Source: Chrysopilus asiliformis (taxonomy: Eukaryota > Arthropoda > Insecta > Diptera > Rhagionidae). Taken from it: a stretch of 64,000 nt of DNA. The translations under genes were made by a program, and so were the position numbers. Positions within the stretch are counted from its first letter, which is position 1; every line of letters begins with the position of its first letter. This document shows, one piece after another, positions 22,249 through 33,015 of the stretch. The stretch covers positions 44,229,090 to 44,293,089 of the forward strand of contig OZ035963.1 of the NCBI GenBank assembly GCA_964034945.1, written 5' to 3'. The notes under the pieces are model-generated. The model did no database searches, was not told the DNA's origin, and was given only the letters and a program-made list of their open reading frames with translations.

Positions 22249-22603
22249 TGATAATGATATTTCTGTGCAGAGTTATTTCGGAGTTACAAAACTTTAAATC
22301 CACTATTGAATTCAAAGTACAGTAATCCCTCGAACTGCGCGGTTTCTAACTGCGCGGTTTCGCAACTGCGCGGTTAAGTTTTTAATACCAAAATTTCGAA
22401 CTGCGCGGAAAAAATTTCGTAGCTGCGCGGTTTTTTTTTATAATTTCCGTATAAAAAACATGTTCTGAACATATATTTTGGTGAATCCCCGACAAGAAGG
22501 AATCAGCTGATAATTTGGTATCTTCGTACATATTTGGTAATTTCGTGCTTATATTAGTGTTTATATTTAGTGGAAATATGGGACATTAGGTAAGACAATT
22601 GGT

Positions 22604-23229
22604 GGGGACGAATTTGAAGACTTAAGCTTGTCCCACAATTGGCGCGGTGCGGCAGCGGCGCGGCGCGGTTAGCTCAGAGCGGCAGGGCGACAGCCGCAGT
22701 CATTTTTAAACCGAAATTACGCGGCGCGGTTGCAGCTCTATTTGTGTTCTCATAACCTAAAAATCGCAGAAAATTTTAAGATTATTAATTTTTCCGTTTC
22801 ATTTTCCGTTTCGAATGCGTTTTCAAAGTTCTTTTTCATCTTTTTACTTGATAAAAATATTTGCAACAACACTCAGAAAACATAAACAACTGTCACCGCT
22901 TCCAACCGCGTCTGAAAGTAGAAACTAGACCTACTCTTCGCGGTCGCGTTTGGTCACCGCGCAATTATAAACCAACTCATATAAACCTATAGTTTCTACT
23001 ACCATCTGTCACCGCGCCGCGCTGCGTAATTGTGGGACAAGCTTTAGAGTCAGAAGATATCATGAAAGTCCTTGCAAGCTATGAAGAAAATATGACTGCT
23101 GACGATATTTTGACACAGTTCAGCGATAATTATAGCGACGAAAATCATGAAAGTGAAGTTATAGAGATTATAAGAAAGAAAAACCTTACGCACGAAAAAC
23201 TGACAAATTTTTTAATGCTTTTTAGGTAG
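22604..23229 (+). pseudogene. pogo/Tigger transposase C-terminus, split by a MITE
   Basis: Removing the MITE (22625-23043) and one TTA joins GDEFEDL to ESEDIMKVLASYEENMTADD and continues to a stop at 23227-23229. The remnant is an acidic tail typical of the C-termini of Tigger-like transposases; the DNA-binding and DDE domains are missing. Assignment rests mainly on its position inside a pogo-type element. The Met start seen at 23032 lies in the MITE terminus and is accidental. Confidence 0.55.
22625..23043. mobile_element. Harbinger-type MITE (TTA target), GC-rich
   Basis: TTA at 22622-22624 and 23044-23046 flanks inverted ends AGCTTGTCCCACAATT. Subterminal sequence is rich in GCGGCGCGG-type motifs and stands out from the AT-rich surroundings. 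The 3-bp TWA-type target duplication points to PIF/Harbinger. No gene. Confidence 0.82.
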
Positions 23230-23652
23230 TCAACTTTAATATTTTTTAGGTAGTCAACTTTAATAAGAAGCTCTTAATATGGAGCGTGCCTTAAAATTTC
23301 GGTGAAATTTGACAGCCGCTTTAGCCCCATACGTAGAAATGCATAATGAAAAACAAAAATCGGGTAATCAATCACTAATTTTTCAAAAAGATTAGTAATA
23401 CATATCATATCTTTGTATTACTTTAAATATGTCGTTAATTAAAAACTTTTTTCTATTTTTTTTTTGAATTTTTCTAATATTTGGGACCTAACCCCAATAT
23501 TTCATACAATGTAGGGTTCACAGTGCGCGCTTTCGCAGTGCGCGCTTTTTTTGTGGAACGTATCTACCGCGCAGTTCGAGGGATTACTGTATTTTCATTT
23601 ACTGGTTTAGCAAGTGAAGACGAAAGCTCTTTTTCTCGAAAAGATAATTAAA

Positions 23653-24080
23653 GACTGTGATTACATTGGCGCAGGAAGGCGTCTAACGTTACCAAATTTT
23701 GGGCAGGAGACGAAGTGGGAATGATAATACGAAAAGAAGAATGAGAAGTAAAGATTTCATTTTAAAGTTAATGAGGAACGATGTGTGATTGACCTATTCC
23801 CACTTGTTTCGAAAAAATCATTCGGTTTGTAGACGCCATGGCGTGCACATCTCGAATAATTTTCATTTATGTATGCTATATTTATTTACAATCACTAATA
23901 TTATAAAAATTATTAATAAATTTAATTTGGCCCCACAATCCTACGAAATTCCTATAAGTTATCTCTGAAAATGGCCCAGTTTTCATTCGTTCCACTTGTC
24001 GGTGTGGGGTTCAATTCAACCGCGTGTAATCACAAAAGGTTCAAGCAGGCGGTTTACTAAGTCCGTGTGTAATCACGGTC
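23653..24080. mobile_element. Possible small MITE
   Basis: Left GACTGTGATTACA and right (read inward) GACCGTGATTACA form short inverted ends, with AAA on both sides. The interior has no gene or known repeat. Short termini and an ambiguous duplication make this tentative. Confidence 0.4.
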
Positions 24081-24091
24081 AAAGAGCGTAA

Positions 24092-24578
24092 AGCAGGGTT
24101 TATACACAGCGAGTAACTCGCTGCGAGTAAAGAGAGGCAAGTAGTTTGCTTCGTTTACACGATGCGAGTAAATCGTTGCAAGTAGAATGACAGCCGAAGG
24201 AAAACATAACCTAAAATTTTCTGAGAAAAAATATTACGACTCTTTTTTGTGGAAAAATTTGCGAATTTCGACCTAAAACTGTTTGTTGCCGACAAGTTTC
24301 TTATGACCGTGTCGTTTTTTCCTTAAAATGTTACGACGTTTTCTGGCAAAGCAGCAAATATAAAATGAACCGAAACACACACACATAAAACCACCTCATT
24401 TGTACACGGTTCCATGTTGTTGTATTGGTTTTTACTTGCTAGAATAATAGAATGGCTTTCTATTATTTTTGAGAGAGCAGCGAGTATTCTCACACATATG
24501 TGAGCGTCGCACACTAGCTCAAATCGCGTGTATTTACGTCTACTTGCAGCGAGTTACTCGCTTCGTCTAAACCCTGCT
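24092..24578. mobile_element. MITE with TAA target duplication
   Basis: TAA at 24089-24091 and 24579-24581 flanks inverted termini AGCAGGGTTTATACACAGCG and AGCAGGGTTTAGACGAAGCG. The subterminal regions carry GCGAGTAACTCGC palindromic motifs. The TWA-type duplication suggests PIF/Harbinger. No coding region. Confidence 0.82.
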
Positions 24579-24594
24579 TAAGCTTATTAAAGTA

Positions 24595-25528
24595 AAGGGT
24601 GGTTAAATTTCAAGGGCCGATGTTGAATGTGAACCACACCTAAACGTCAAGTTTTTTTCTGCATTTCATTTGACATTTCTCAATTTCAGACTAACTCAAT
24701 TTGAACCATGGAAAGATACACAATCGAGCAACGCGTTAAAGTTATTCAGGCTTATTATGAAAATGGGCGTTCAAATCAAAATGCATATCGTGCACTTCGC
24801 GCCGCCAGCCCATAAACCGCACCAAACAGTCACTCTTTGTGGGTGCATTGGTTTTTCGACAATCACTCTTGGATTATCATTCGCCCAAATGCGGCTGTTC
24901 TGCTTATTGACGAATCCACTGAGGTGAAAATGTGCCTCATCACTGAAGATGATTTTCTTCGAAAATTGATCATCCACTGTTGCCATTTCTTGCCACCATT
25001 CTGACCATTGACGACGCTTGAAATGGTCAAGAGGCTTTAGTTCTTGAGTCAATTGCACCTTGTAAGCGTGTAAATGCAAGTCTTTATGCATAATGTTCAT
25101 CAACGACGAGCGTGGGAGGTGCAATTGTTGGGCACGACGACGAGTTGAGGTGGACGGCTCTTCAGCCACACTATCGCGAACAGCAGCAATATTTTCTGCA
25201 GTACGAGCTGTACGAGCATGCACTGGTGTTTTCACATCTCCTACAGACCCGGTTTGCTCAAATTTTTGCACGATTTTTCCGATTGTACGCACATTTGGAC
25301 GATTAAATTGACCGAAAAAATCACGAAGTGCACGATATGCATTTTGATTTGAACGCCCATTTTCATAATAAGCCTGAATAACTTTAACGCGTTGCTCGAT
25401 TGTGTATCTTTCCATGGTTCAAATTGAGTTAGTCTGAAATTGAGAAATGTCAAATGAAATGCAGAAAAAAACTTGACGTTTAGGTGTGGTTCACATTCAA
25501 CATCGGCCCTTGAAATTTAACCACCCTT
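24595..25528 (-). mobile_element. Mirror-image mariner-type element (two 5' ends)
   Basis: TA (24593-24594; 25529-25530) flanks two arms of about 205 bp (24595-24799 and 25324-25528) that look identical by eye in inverted orientation. Each arm contains the terminus AAGGGTGGTTAAATTTC, the 5' untranslated region, the ATG and about the first 30 codons of the transposase. The right arm continues into the gene; the left arm abuts its truncated 3' side. The normal 3' end is therefore missing and has been replaced by an inverted copy of the 5' end. Confidence 0.88.
24800..25415 (-). pseudogene. mariner/Tc1-superfamily transposase, 3' truncated
   Basis: The ATG at 25413-25415 opens a clean frame of 205 native codons. 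Residues 1-110 form the helix-turn-helix region (EQRVKVIQAYYENG; NVRTIGKIVQKFEQTGSV). The catalytic core begins with IFSDEAHFHLSGFVNKQN, with the first Asp at residue 159, and proceeds to VTVWCGLWAGG. After residue 205 the frame runs into the inverted arm and adds nine foreign residues, so the second and third catalytic residues are absent. The product could bind termini but not cut them. No frameshift or stop precedes the truncation. Confidence 0.88.
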
Positions 25529-25661
25529 TAAAAGCACAAATAATATACAGATGACCGGAGCTCAAAGAAACTCATGATACAATTTTTAACGATCAGCCGA
25601 CAGAAGATCAGCCGACAAAAGCTTTTGACTTAAAGAACCATGCAGGATTTGACGTTTTTTA

Positions 25662-26170
25662 TGCCCCTGGGTTAACTTTTGAACCCGTGCAGTTTTCACT
25701 TTGGTTGAATACTTTTTGGAAAGGGCACAGTCTCTAGTTTCATCCATATATGGCTTCAAGAGCCACCGAATTGCAGGGGGATGGTGAGGGTTAACGAACT
25801 TTCTCGTGATTTTTTACAGAAATCACTGCAGAAATTGAATTTGTGCCCCTGGATTAACTTTTGAACCCGTGCAGTTTTCACTTTGGTTGAATACTTTTTG
25901 GAAAGGGCACAGTCTCTAGTTTCATCCATATATGGCTTCAAGAGCCACCGAATTGCAGGGGGATGGTGAGGGGTTAACGAACTCTCTCGTGATTTCTGCA
26001 GTGATTTCTGTGAAAAATCACGAGAAAGTTCGTTAACCCCTCACCATCCCCCTGCAATTCGGTGGCTCTTGAAGCCATATATGGATGAAACTAGAGACTG
26101 TGCCCTTTCCAAAAAGTATTCAACCAAAGTGAAAACTACACGGGTTCAAAAGTTAGTTTAGAGGGGCAAA
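25662..26170. repeat. Direct plus inverted triplication
   Basis: A unit of about 150-180 bp (GCCCCTGG, TTGAACCCGTGCAG, GTTGAATACTTTTTGG, GAATTGCAGGGGGATGGTG) occurs at 25662-25840, again in the same orientation at 25845-25998, and inverted at 26005-26165. The last two form a near-perfect hairpin around TTTCTGCAGTGATTTCTG. No gene function is evident. Confidence 0.85.
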
Positions 26171-27540
26171 ATCGTGCATCGTTCTTTTGAGCGAGAGTGG
26201 AGAGATCGATGTTGAGCGAAGTTTCTCGTCAAATCGTATGGCGAACACACACAAGTGAATGTAATAAATGTGTTGAATTTTTTGTATGATTGGCGCGGCG
26301 GTGGGGTTGTATAAAACATTTGTAGCATGCAAAGTTAGGCTAGGGAACGCTTGTGGTAAGGGCTAGGTTTTGGTTTTAAGTGGGAAATATTCCACAGATT
26401 AAGCCGATTGTTCCACAAGTGTTTTCATTCATTTTGCATTAGGTCTTTTATCAAACAGCTGACGCCACCCCTTTTTTGAAAACCTGTCAAACCTCCGTGG
26501 TCCTTTTCTAATATTTTGAGTTAAAAATCCACACACACTTTTACTGTCCATTTCAATTATTTTTTTCTCTAGTTTCTACAAAAAAACTGAAAAAATAGAA
26601 AATAATAGGACGAGTGACACTGTTTTTCTTTCACTAAAATCTGAATATTAGGTCTGATGTTTGACAGAGCACACAGGATATCGCTTTCCAGATTAAGTGT
26701 GCAACGCTGCTTTGTTTTTATTAGACAAGACGAGAACAATATCTTGAAATGTCAATTTCAAATTTCTTCACGACTACCGTCCGTAGCTCTACGCCCCCCA
26801 AGGCTGAAATTGCTTCACGCCCCCTGGCCGTGGACCCACGCCCCCAGTTTGGGAACCACGGACCTAGAGAGTGGCCATGCTACCTTTATAGACTGTGCCA
26901 CTGATGACAATTATTACCGCTAGACGAAAAAAATATTGAAAATTATCATTTTATTTTATTTACTCTAACAAAAATGACATTAGAAACTACCCGACATGTT
27001 CCTGATATCAGCTACATTTAGGTCTACAGAGCAAAATAAAAATAGATAGAAAATTTCTTCATTCTTTCAATACAATCTTTCACGAATGAATGAATTCTAA
27101 AATTCTTCAAAAGAATATTCGCTTAAGAATGAATGAATTTCGAATATTATCCGAACCCTGAATAAAATTCATTTACTTGATTATCAAAATACAATTAATG
27201 TTAGAAATCAAAATGTTCAAAACGAACAACTCCGGAAGTAAAAAAACTCGCTGCGTGTCTCTTGTACAAGAATTCACAAAAGGCAAACTAGAGCGGCATG
27301 TATAGAAGCGGAAGTACATCATGGCTGCTTGGCTGTTCGTGGGCGCTGCCGAGCACCCGACCGTACGTATATTGGCTGTTTTTGACATCATGATGGGCGA
27401 TTACTTTGAATTTCTTCAACTGATTTTTACTTTCTTCTACGGAGTATTGTATTCATGAAAAATTTCGACCTCTTAATTTTGCCTAAAAAACATTTCCCGA
27501 TCACTCCTGAGTCGATTGGAGTCATATTAAAAAAATGTCT
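26171..27540. other. No recognised gene
   Basis: The stretch is unremarkable AT-rich DNA with a GC-richer patch at 26780-26880. Open frames (for example 26657-26923) have no family motifs. I see no complete repeat boundaries. Confidence 0.5.
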
Positions 27541-28866
27541 TTCTGTCTGTCAGTCTGTCAGTCTGTCAGTCTGTCAGTCTGTCAGTCTGTCAGTCTGTCA
27601 GTCTGTCAGTCTGTCAGTCTGTCAGTCTGTCAGTCTGTCAGTCTGTCAGTCTGTCAGTCTGTCAGTCTGTCAGTCTGTCAGTCTGTCAGTCTGTCAGTCT
27701 GTCAGTCTGTCAGTCTGTCAGTCTGTCAGTCTGTCAGTCTGTCAGTCTGTCAGTCTGTCAGTCTGTCAGTCTGTCAGTCTGTCAGTCTGTCAGTCTGTCA
27801 GTCTGTCAGTCTGTCAGTCTGTCAGTCTGTCAGTCTGTCAGTCTGTCAGTCTGTCAGTCTGTCAGTCTGTCAGTCTGTCAGTCTGTCAGTCTGTCAGTCT
27901 GTCAGTCTGTCAGTCTGTCAGTCTGTCAGTCTGTCAGTCTGTCAGTCTGTCAGTCTGTCAGTCTGTCAGTCTGTCAGTCTGTCAGTCTGTCAGTCTGTCA
28001 GTCTGTCAGTCTGTCAGTCTGTCAGTCTGTCAGTCTGTCAGTCTGTCAGTCTGTCAGTCTGTCAGTCTGTCAGTCTGTCAGTCTGTCAGTCTGTCAGTCT
28101 GTCAGTCTGTCAGTCTGTCAGTCTGTCAGTCTGTCAGTCTGTCAGTCTGTCAGTCTGTCAGTCTGTCAGTCTGTCAGTCTGTCAGTCTGTCAGTCTGTCA
28201 GTCTGTCAGTCTGTCAGTCTGTCAGTCTGTCAGTCTGTCAGTCTGTCAGTCTGTCAGTCTGTCAGTCTGTCAGTCTGTCAGTCTGTCAGTCTGTCAGTCT
28301 GTCAGTCTGTCAGTCTGTCAGTCTGTCAGTCTGTCAGTCTGTCAGTCTGTCAGTCTGTCAGTCTGTCAGTCTGTCAGTCTGTCAGTCTGTCAGTCTGTCA
28401 GTCTGTCAGTCTGTCAGTCTGTCAGTCTGTCAGTCTGTCAGTCTGTCAGTCTGTCAGTCTGTCAGTCTGTCAGTCTGTCAGTCTGTCAGTCTGTCAGTCT
28501 GTCAGTCTGTCAGTCTGTCAGTCTGTCAGTCTGTCAGTCTGTCAGTCTGTCAGTCTGTCAGTCTGTCAGTCTGTCAGTCTGTCAGTCTGTCAGTCTGTCA
28601 GTCTGTCAGTCTGTCAGTCTGTCAGTCTGTCAGTCTGTCAGTCTGTCAGTCTGTCAGTCTGTCAGTCTGTCAGTCTGTCAGTCTGTCAGTCTGTCAGTCT
28701 GTCAGTCTGTCAGTCTGTCAGTCTGTCAGTCTGTCAGTCTGTCAGTCTGTCAGTCTGTCAGTCTGTCAGTCTGTCAGTCTGTCAGTCTGTCAGTCTGTCA
28801 GTCTGTCAGTCTGTCAGTCTGTCAGTCTGTCAGTCTGTCAGTCTGTCAGTCTGTCTGTCAGTCTGT
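27541..28866. repeat. Octamer satellite (GTCTGTCA)n, about 1.3 kb
   Basis: About 160 copies of the octamer run without visible interruption from about 27545 to 28848, ending in one six-base irregularity before GTCTGTGTAC. Because 24 bp is a multiple of three, forward frames stay open and give long SVCQSVSL-type repeats; these are artefacts and not proteins. Confidence 0.97.
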
Positions 28867-29606
28867 GTACAAGATTTCTCAAAAACTAATAGAGCTAGCG
28901 CCATGAAATTTTATAGACGTGTTGGGTTCTGAAATGGGACGATCCTATCAACTTTTGGTGGAAATCCGTTAACCGGAAGTATCCAAAATGGCGGTTTTTC
29001 AAAAATCGCAAATTCGTTTTTCTCGATTTACTCCCAAACTACGCGTTTTTTAGTGGCCTTAAGTATGACAAAACTTGGAGAAAATAAAATTTCCCACACT
29101 TTTGTCTTTAGCTATAACTCGATATCTCAACCTGTTATCGAAATAAACCGTTATTTCCAAAAAAAAAAACAGTTTTTTGCGATTATCTCGAAAATTAACG
29201 GGTTTTTGCTGACTGAATGTATGAAGTGAATTAATGAGAATGGCATTCTGCACAATTTTGTCTTTTACCGTTATCCGTTATATTTTACCGTTATTGAGAT
29301 ATTTTCATTAATATATAAAAAATCATATTTTTGCGAATAATTTGCAAAGTAACTGTTTTTCGACAAATCAGTTAAAAGAATAATTAAAGATGTTAACATT
29401 TTCTACATTTTTGCCATTTACCGTAAATTGATATCTTTTACAGTTCTCAAGTTATCTCAAATTTTGTACGTTTTTGATATTTTTGTATGAACCAACAATT
29501 TATTGGGAGGTTGTATTGGGTTGACAATACGACAGGGCTATAACGTAAATTGCACAGGGTCGTAGATTTTGTAGAAGAAAGTTTTGTGTTGATCACATCT
29601 GATTTT
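28867..29606 (+). repeat. Array-linked module (family 2, copy 1)
   Basis: Directly after the array comes a non-coding module with GAGCTA, six bases, TGAAATTTT, then GGAAATCCGTTAACCGGAAG and several TATCTCGAAAA-like blocks. Inverted homologues without the array lie at about 37255-37610 and 62574-62925, sharing the GGAAATCCGTTAACCGGAAG block exactly. The end, near the LINE, is set only approximately. Confidence 0.72.
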
Positions 29607-30530
29607 TTTTATAGTTCCAGCCAGAGCTTAGGGGAAGACTCTTTAATGCCGAAGCACAGCTCAGGATGGTCGGAAGGACACAAGGAGATGCCGATTTTGA
29701 GGGTTATAGTTCGGGGGAACACATCGGATGGTAAACCGTTCCAAAGTCTGGTTGTTCGCGGAATGAAGGAACCCCTAAACTTTACTGTATGGAAACGGGG
29801 TGGCTCAAGGAAGAAGTCGTGCGCACGTACAGCTGCACGAGAGGGTCTAGGGAAAATATGCCGTGGAGGAATAAGTTAGGAAATTTCGGTGGAACATTTC
29901 CCATGAAAATATCTAAAGAATATGCTGAGTACCCCAACAGAGCGACGATGCTCGAGAGACGGTAATAAATGTGTCAAAAACTTGTCTCCAATCAGTCGGA
30001 TCGCACGTTTTTGAATTCGGTCCAGCAGTTGAAGGACAGTTTTTGGGGCTCCCGCCGAATTGTACTCAAGTCTTGGTCGAATGTAGATCTTGTAGATGCT
30101 GAGCACGTCGATTGGTGTGAAATATTTTTTGCAGCGTCCAGAAAACCTAGGCACTGCGATGCTTCCTTTGCAATTTTGAAAATATGATTCGTTCATTGAA
30201 GCTTCTCATTTATTTCGATGCCCAGCATTCTGATGTTCTTAGAGTCATTAATGGACTCATTCATAAATTCGACCATTTCGGGGGATTTTTCGCATTTCAT
30301 CAACAACAGCATTGATTGGATTTTAGAAGCGTTGAATTTTACACGGTTGATTCTGCCCCAAACCAGAATTGTGTTTAAATCAGAATTCAAAGATCTAATT
30401 TGCTCACTGCGTTTCGATCGAACTGCAATGGCGTCCGATTCTGCAGGTGAGCTGAAATGGTAGGAGGCGTCAAGGGAGTTGTCATCTGAGAAACACTATA
30501 GCGGATTGAGAGTGAGAGACAGTAGATCAA

Positions 30531-31186
30531 TGGGCGCATCCAACTACCAGAGCGGCTCAGCATCGCTCTAGAGCGAAAAAGGTGCTCAGTTACTGAACGC
30601 AATCGCTACAGAGCGGCTCAACTGAGCAGCTCACATTTTTTCTGAGCGTAAAAGAACTTCGCTCAGTAGCTGAGCAAATGTCAAATGAAGAATTACAGAA
30701 CCTCAATTCATGTCTAAAAACGACGACGGAAATACATAAATGGTGTTATTTATAATATTTATAGTTATTTATGTTATTTATAATACGGGAAGCCTCATGG
30801 AAGTTCTTGCTGAGCAAACGGGAATGGAAATAGTCGGCGTTGCGGAAAATGTTGGCGAAAGAGTTCGGGAGTGTACTTCGGCATAGTCACCTCAAAATAA
30901 TCCCGGTTTCTTTCGGGTGCCGCATTCCGGATTGGGGCGATTTCAACTGAAGTATTACACTCTTCAACCAAAAGTGAAATAGCTTCCAGATTTATCGTAT
31001 CAGAAGCACAAATTTCTAACGTTACGGGGATAATTACATCGCGGTCCATCTTGAACAATAATTTCTTTCAATGACAGCTCATATATAAATGAGCGGTGCA
31101 TTCAGGACACAAAATGTTGCTCAGCTGAGCATGTTTTTGACAGCTGAGCTTCGCTCCAGAGCCGCTCTGGTAGTTGGATGCGCCCA
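30531..31186. mobile_element. Harbinger-type element inside the LINE
   Basis: Inverted ends GGGCGCATCCAACTACCAGA are the same on both sides and are followed by GCTCAG/CTGAGC-rich subterminal motifs. The LINE reading frame resumes on either side (IFIN then LLSLT), which fixes the insertion. The 3-bp target (AAT/ATT) is imperfect. Confidence 0.82.
30795..31058 (-). pseudogene. Harbinger transposase N-terminal remnant
   Basis: This 87-codon frame encodes an acidic, unfolded-looking start and then RNRDYFEVTMPKYTPELFRQ, which resembles the segment just before the core of PIF/Harbinger nucleases. The DDE core is missing. It lies inside a MITE with Harbinger-like ends, which supports the call. Homology is by recognition only and has not been searched. 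Confidence 0.5.
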
Positions 31187-31639
31187 TTGATAAATATTAA
31201 GAAGAGCGTAGGAGCTAGAACTGAGCCTTGAGGGCCACCAGAGTTAATTTTGAAGAAATCAGGCTTGAATCCATCCAATACAACCCGTATTGAACCATCA
31301 GAAAGGTAGCTCTCAATCTATTTGGAGATAGCAGGATTTAGACCTGTAGCTCTTATCTTTGTCAGCAAAGCTTTATGCCAAACACAGTCGAAAGGTTTGG
31401 AGATGTCCAAAGCTATTGCTTTCGATTCGCCAAAATTATGGACACTTTTATTCCAACGCAGACCAAAAGATCGCCTGTGGAGCGGCGTGCACGAAAGCCA
31501 TATTGACGATCGGTGATTATGTTATTGCGCTCTAAGAAATTTGTGATTTTTCTCTTGATTAAAGTTTCCATAACTTTGGCAAGTACAGAAGTCAGAGCTA
31601 TACGGGGGTCGCATTTGTCACGTTTTTTGGGAATGGGCT

Positions 31640-31770
31640 GAGGCCTTATTACCGAACACGATACGATTAGTTCGTATCGTAAATTCAATGTTGTTGCTAG
31701 TGTTTTACACTAACAACAACATGGAGTTTACGACTCGATCCAATCGTATCGTGTTCGGTAATAAGGCCTC
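31640..31770. repeat. 131-bp palindromic MITE in the LINE
   Basis: Near-perfect hairpin with ends GAGGCCTTATTACCGAACAC on both sides and a short central region GTTGTTGCTAGTG. It separates LINE pieces at 31688 and 31796 and has no coding content. Confidence 0.85.
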
Positions 31771-31952
31771 TGGACTTGGTGGGTTGGGGTGGTAATTAGT
31801 TGGATTCCGGGAGACTCGAGTTCGCTGCGAATTTCGCGGCTAAAACGTTCGCCTTGCCAACGGGATCGACAACCACTTCATTATCACAAATTAGTGCAAC
31901 ATCAGTAATGTTAGTAGATTTACTTTTGGTTACGAAATCAGTAATCAACATT

Positions 31953-32210
31953 TCGTCGGCTAAAAGTGAAATTGTGCTAAGTCCATTATACCAAATTTTA
32001 CAGAAGAGCAATAAAAAACCTTGTTAAATCCTTTTCATTTTCATTTAAAGAAAACAGAGTTTCATTTAAAGAAAACTGAGCCCAATTTTTCTCATTTAAA
32101 GAAAACTTTGTGTTATTGAAAGAGAATTAAAACGATTTAACGAGGTTTTCATTGCTCTTCTCGAAAATTATACCAAATGGACTTAGCACAATTTCACTTT
32201 TAGCCGACGA
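31953..32210. repeat. Fold-back of a LINE segment
   Basis: About 60 bp of LINE coding sequence (31953-32013, GCTAAAAGTGAAATTGTGC) is repeated inverted at 32155-32210, separated by about 140 bp with TTCATTTAAAGAAAACTGAG-like repeats. The inverted copy truncates the LINE on its 5' side. Confidence 0.8.
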
Positions 32211-33015
32211 TTTGCTTGTTTTGGCGCATATCTTTGTAAATTTCTTAAAAATAGCTTTACATTAGGTCTGTTCGATATAAGTCCTGGACCAGAGTTGGGC
32301 AAAATGTAATTTAATTAACAATTAAGTTACTTGTAATTGAATTAGATGTAATTGAATTACTTTGTAATTGTAATTACATGTAATTGTTTTTGTTTTTAAT
32401 TACAAATAATTTAATTACAAGTAATTATTTTTCATCAACTACAAATTAATTGAATTACATGTAATTACAATTACAAAGTAATTCAATTACATGTAATTTA
32501 ATTACAAGTAATTTAATTACACGTTTAATTACTTAAATAAAATTGGTAACTAAATTGAATTTCCACCGTTCTAAAAAACCGGTTTCTGAAACAGCGACAT
32601 TTCCGGTTTTAAACTCATAGTAAATATCATATGTCATATATATTATTATCATATGTCAAATGTAAACATAACAAAAGCTATAATTGCCAATATGGTAATT
32701 ATTAAAAACCCATATGGTTATATTTTCGAATTTTAATTGGCTGCGTTCAGACGAGGTTGAAACTGGTTGACTTCACCAAGTTTCCACTCGATTTTACGGG
32801 CCAGACGCTATCGGGTGTATGCGGTGAATTCACCTGCTGGCTAGGCCGGGTGCATGATACAATGACTATAAGAAGATAATCTATTGCGCATGTCTCAACC
32901 TATCTCTCTCTGGCAATGTGACGTAAGCTGGTGACAATTCGATTGGCGCCAAAGCAATTTCTATTCACTTTAGCAAGTATTTGGCGATTTTAGGCTAATT
33001 GATGACAATATTATT

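Larger units (their letters stand above)
22320..23589 (+). mobile_element. pogo/Tigger-like element, deleted
   Basis: TA (22318-22319; 23590-23591) flanks inverted termini CAGTAATCCCTCGAACTGCG on both ends. The subterminal region repeats AACTGCGCGGTT four times on the left, a layout typical of pogo/Tigger elements. Only the end of a transposase remains, and a Harbinger MITE splits it. Confidence 0.85.
29610..32013 (-). pseudogene. LINE (Jockey/CR1-like) reverse transcriptase, broken
   Basis: This non-LTR retrotransposon polymerase normally copies its RNA at a nicked target. Pieces, 5' to 3': 32011-31796 (LADEMLITDFVTKSK region before RT); 31688-31200 with RT blocks IALTSVLAKVMETLIKRKI and DRQYGFRARRST, then the GGPQGSVLAP region; 30530-29876 with NRVKFNASKIQSMLL and IRPRLEYNSAGAPKTVLQLL; and 29873-29610 with IPRTTRLWNGLP to the final stop. 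The catalytic FADD-like motif reads FSDD (about 30491-30480). Stops, frameshifts and two nested MITEs (30531-31186; 31640-31770) make it dead. No endonuclease is seen; it is 5' truncated. An A-run follows the stop. Confidence 0.87.

Noticed and set aside
27541..28866. CRISPR-like array
   Set aside because: Units are contiguous octamers without spacers, in a eukaryotic repeat context.
27455..28932. Two overlapping 460-480-codon frames of SVCQSVSL repeats
   Set aside because: They are the octamer array read in frames that cannot contain a stop. There is no codon signature or domain.
29550..29879. 109-codon plus-strand frame
   Set aside because: The opposite strand reads as the LINE C-terminus (IPRTTRLWNGLP), so this is its shadow.
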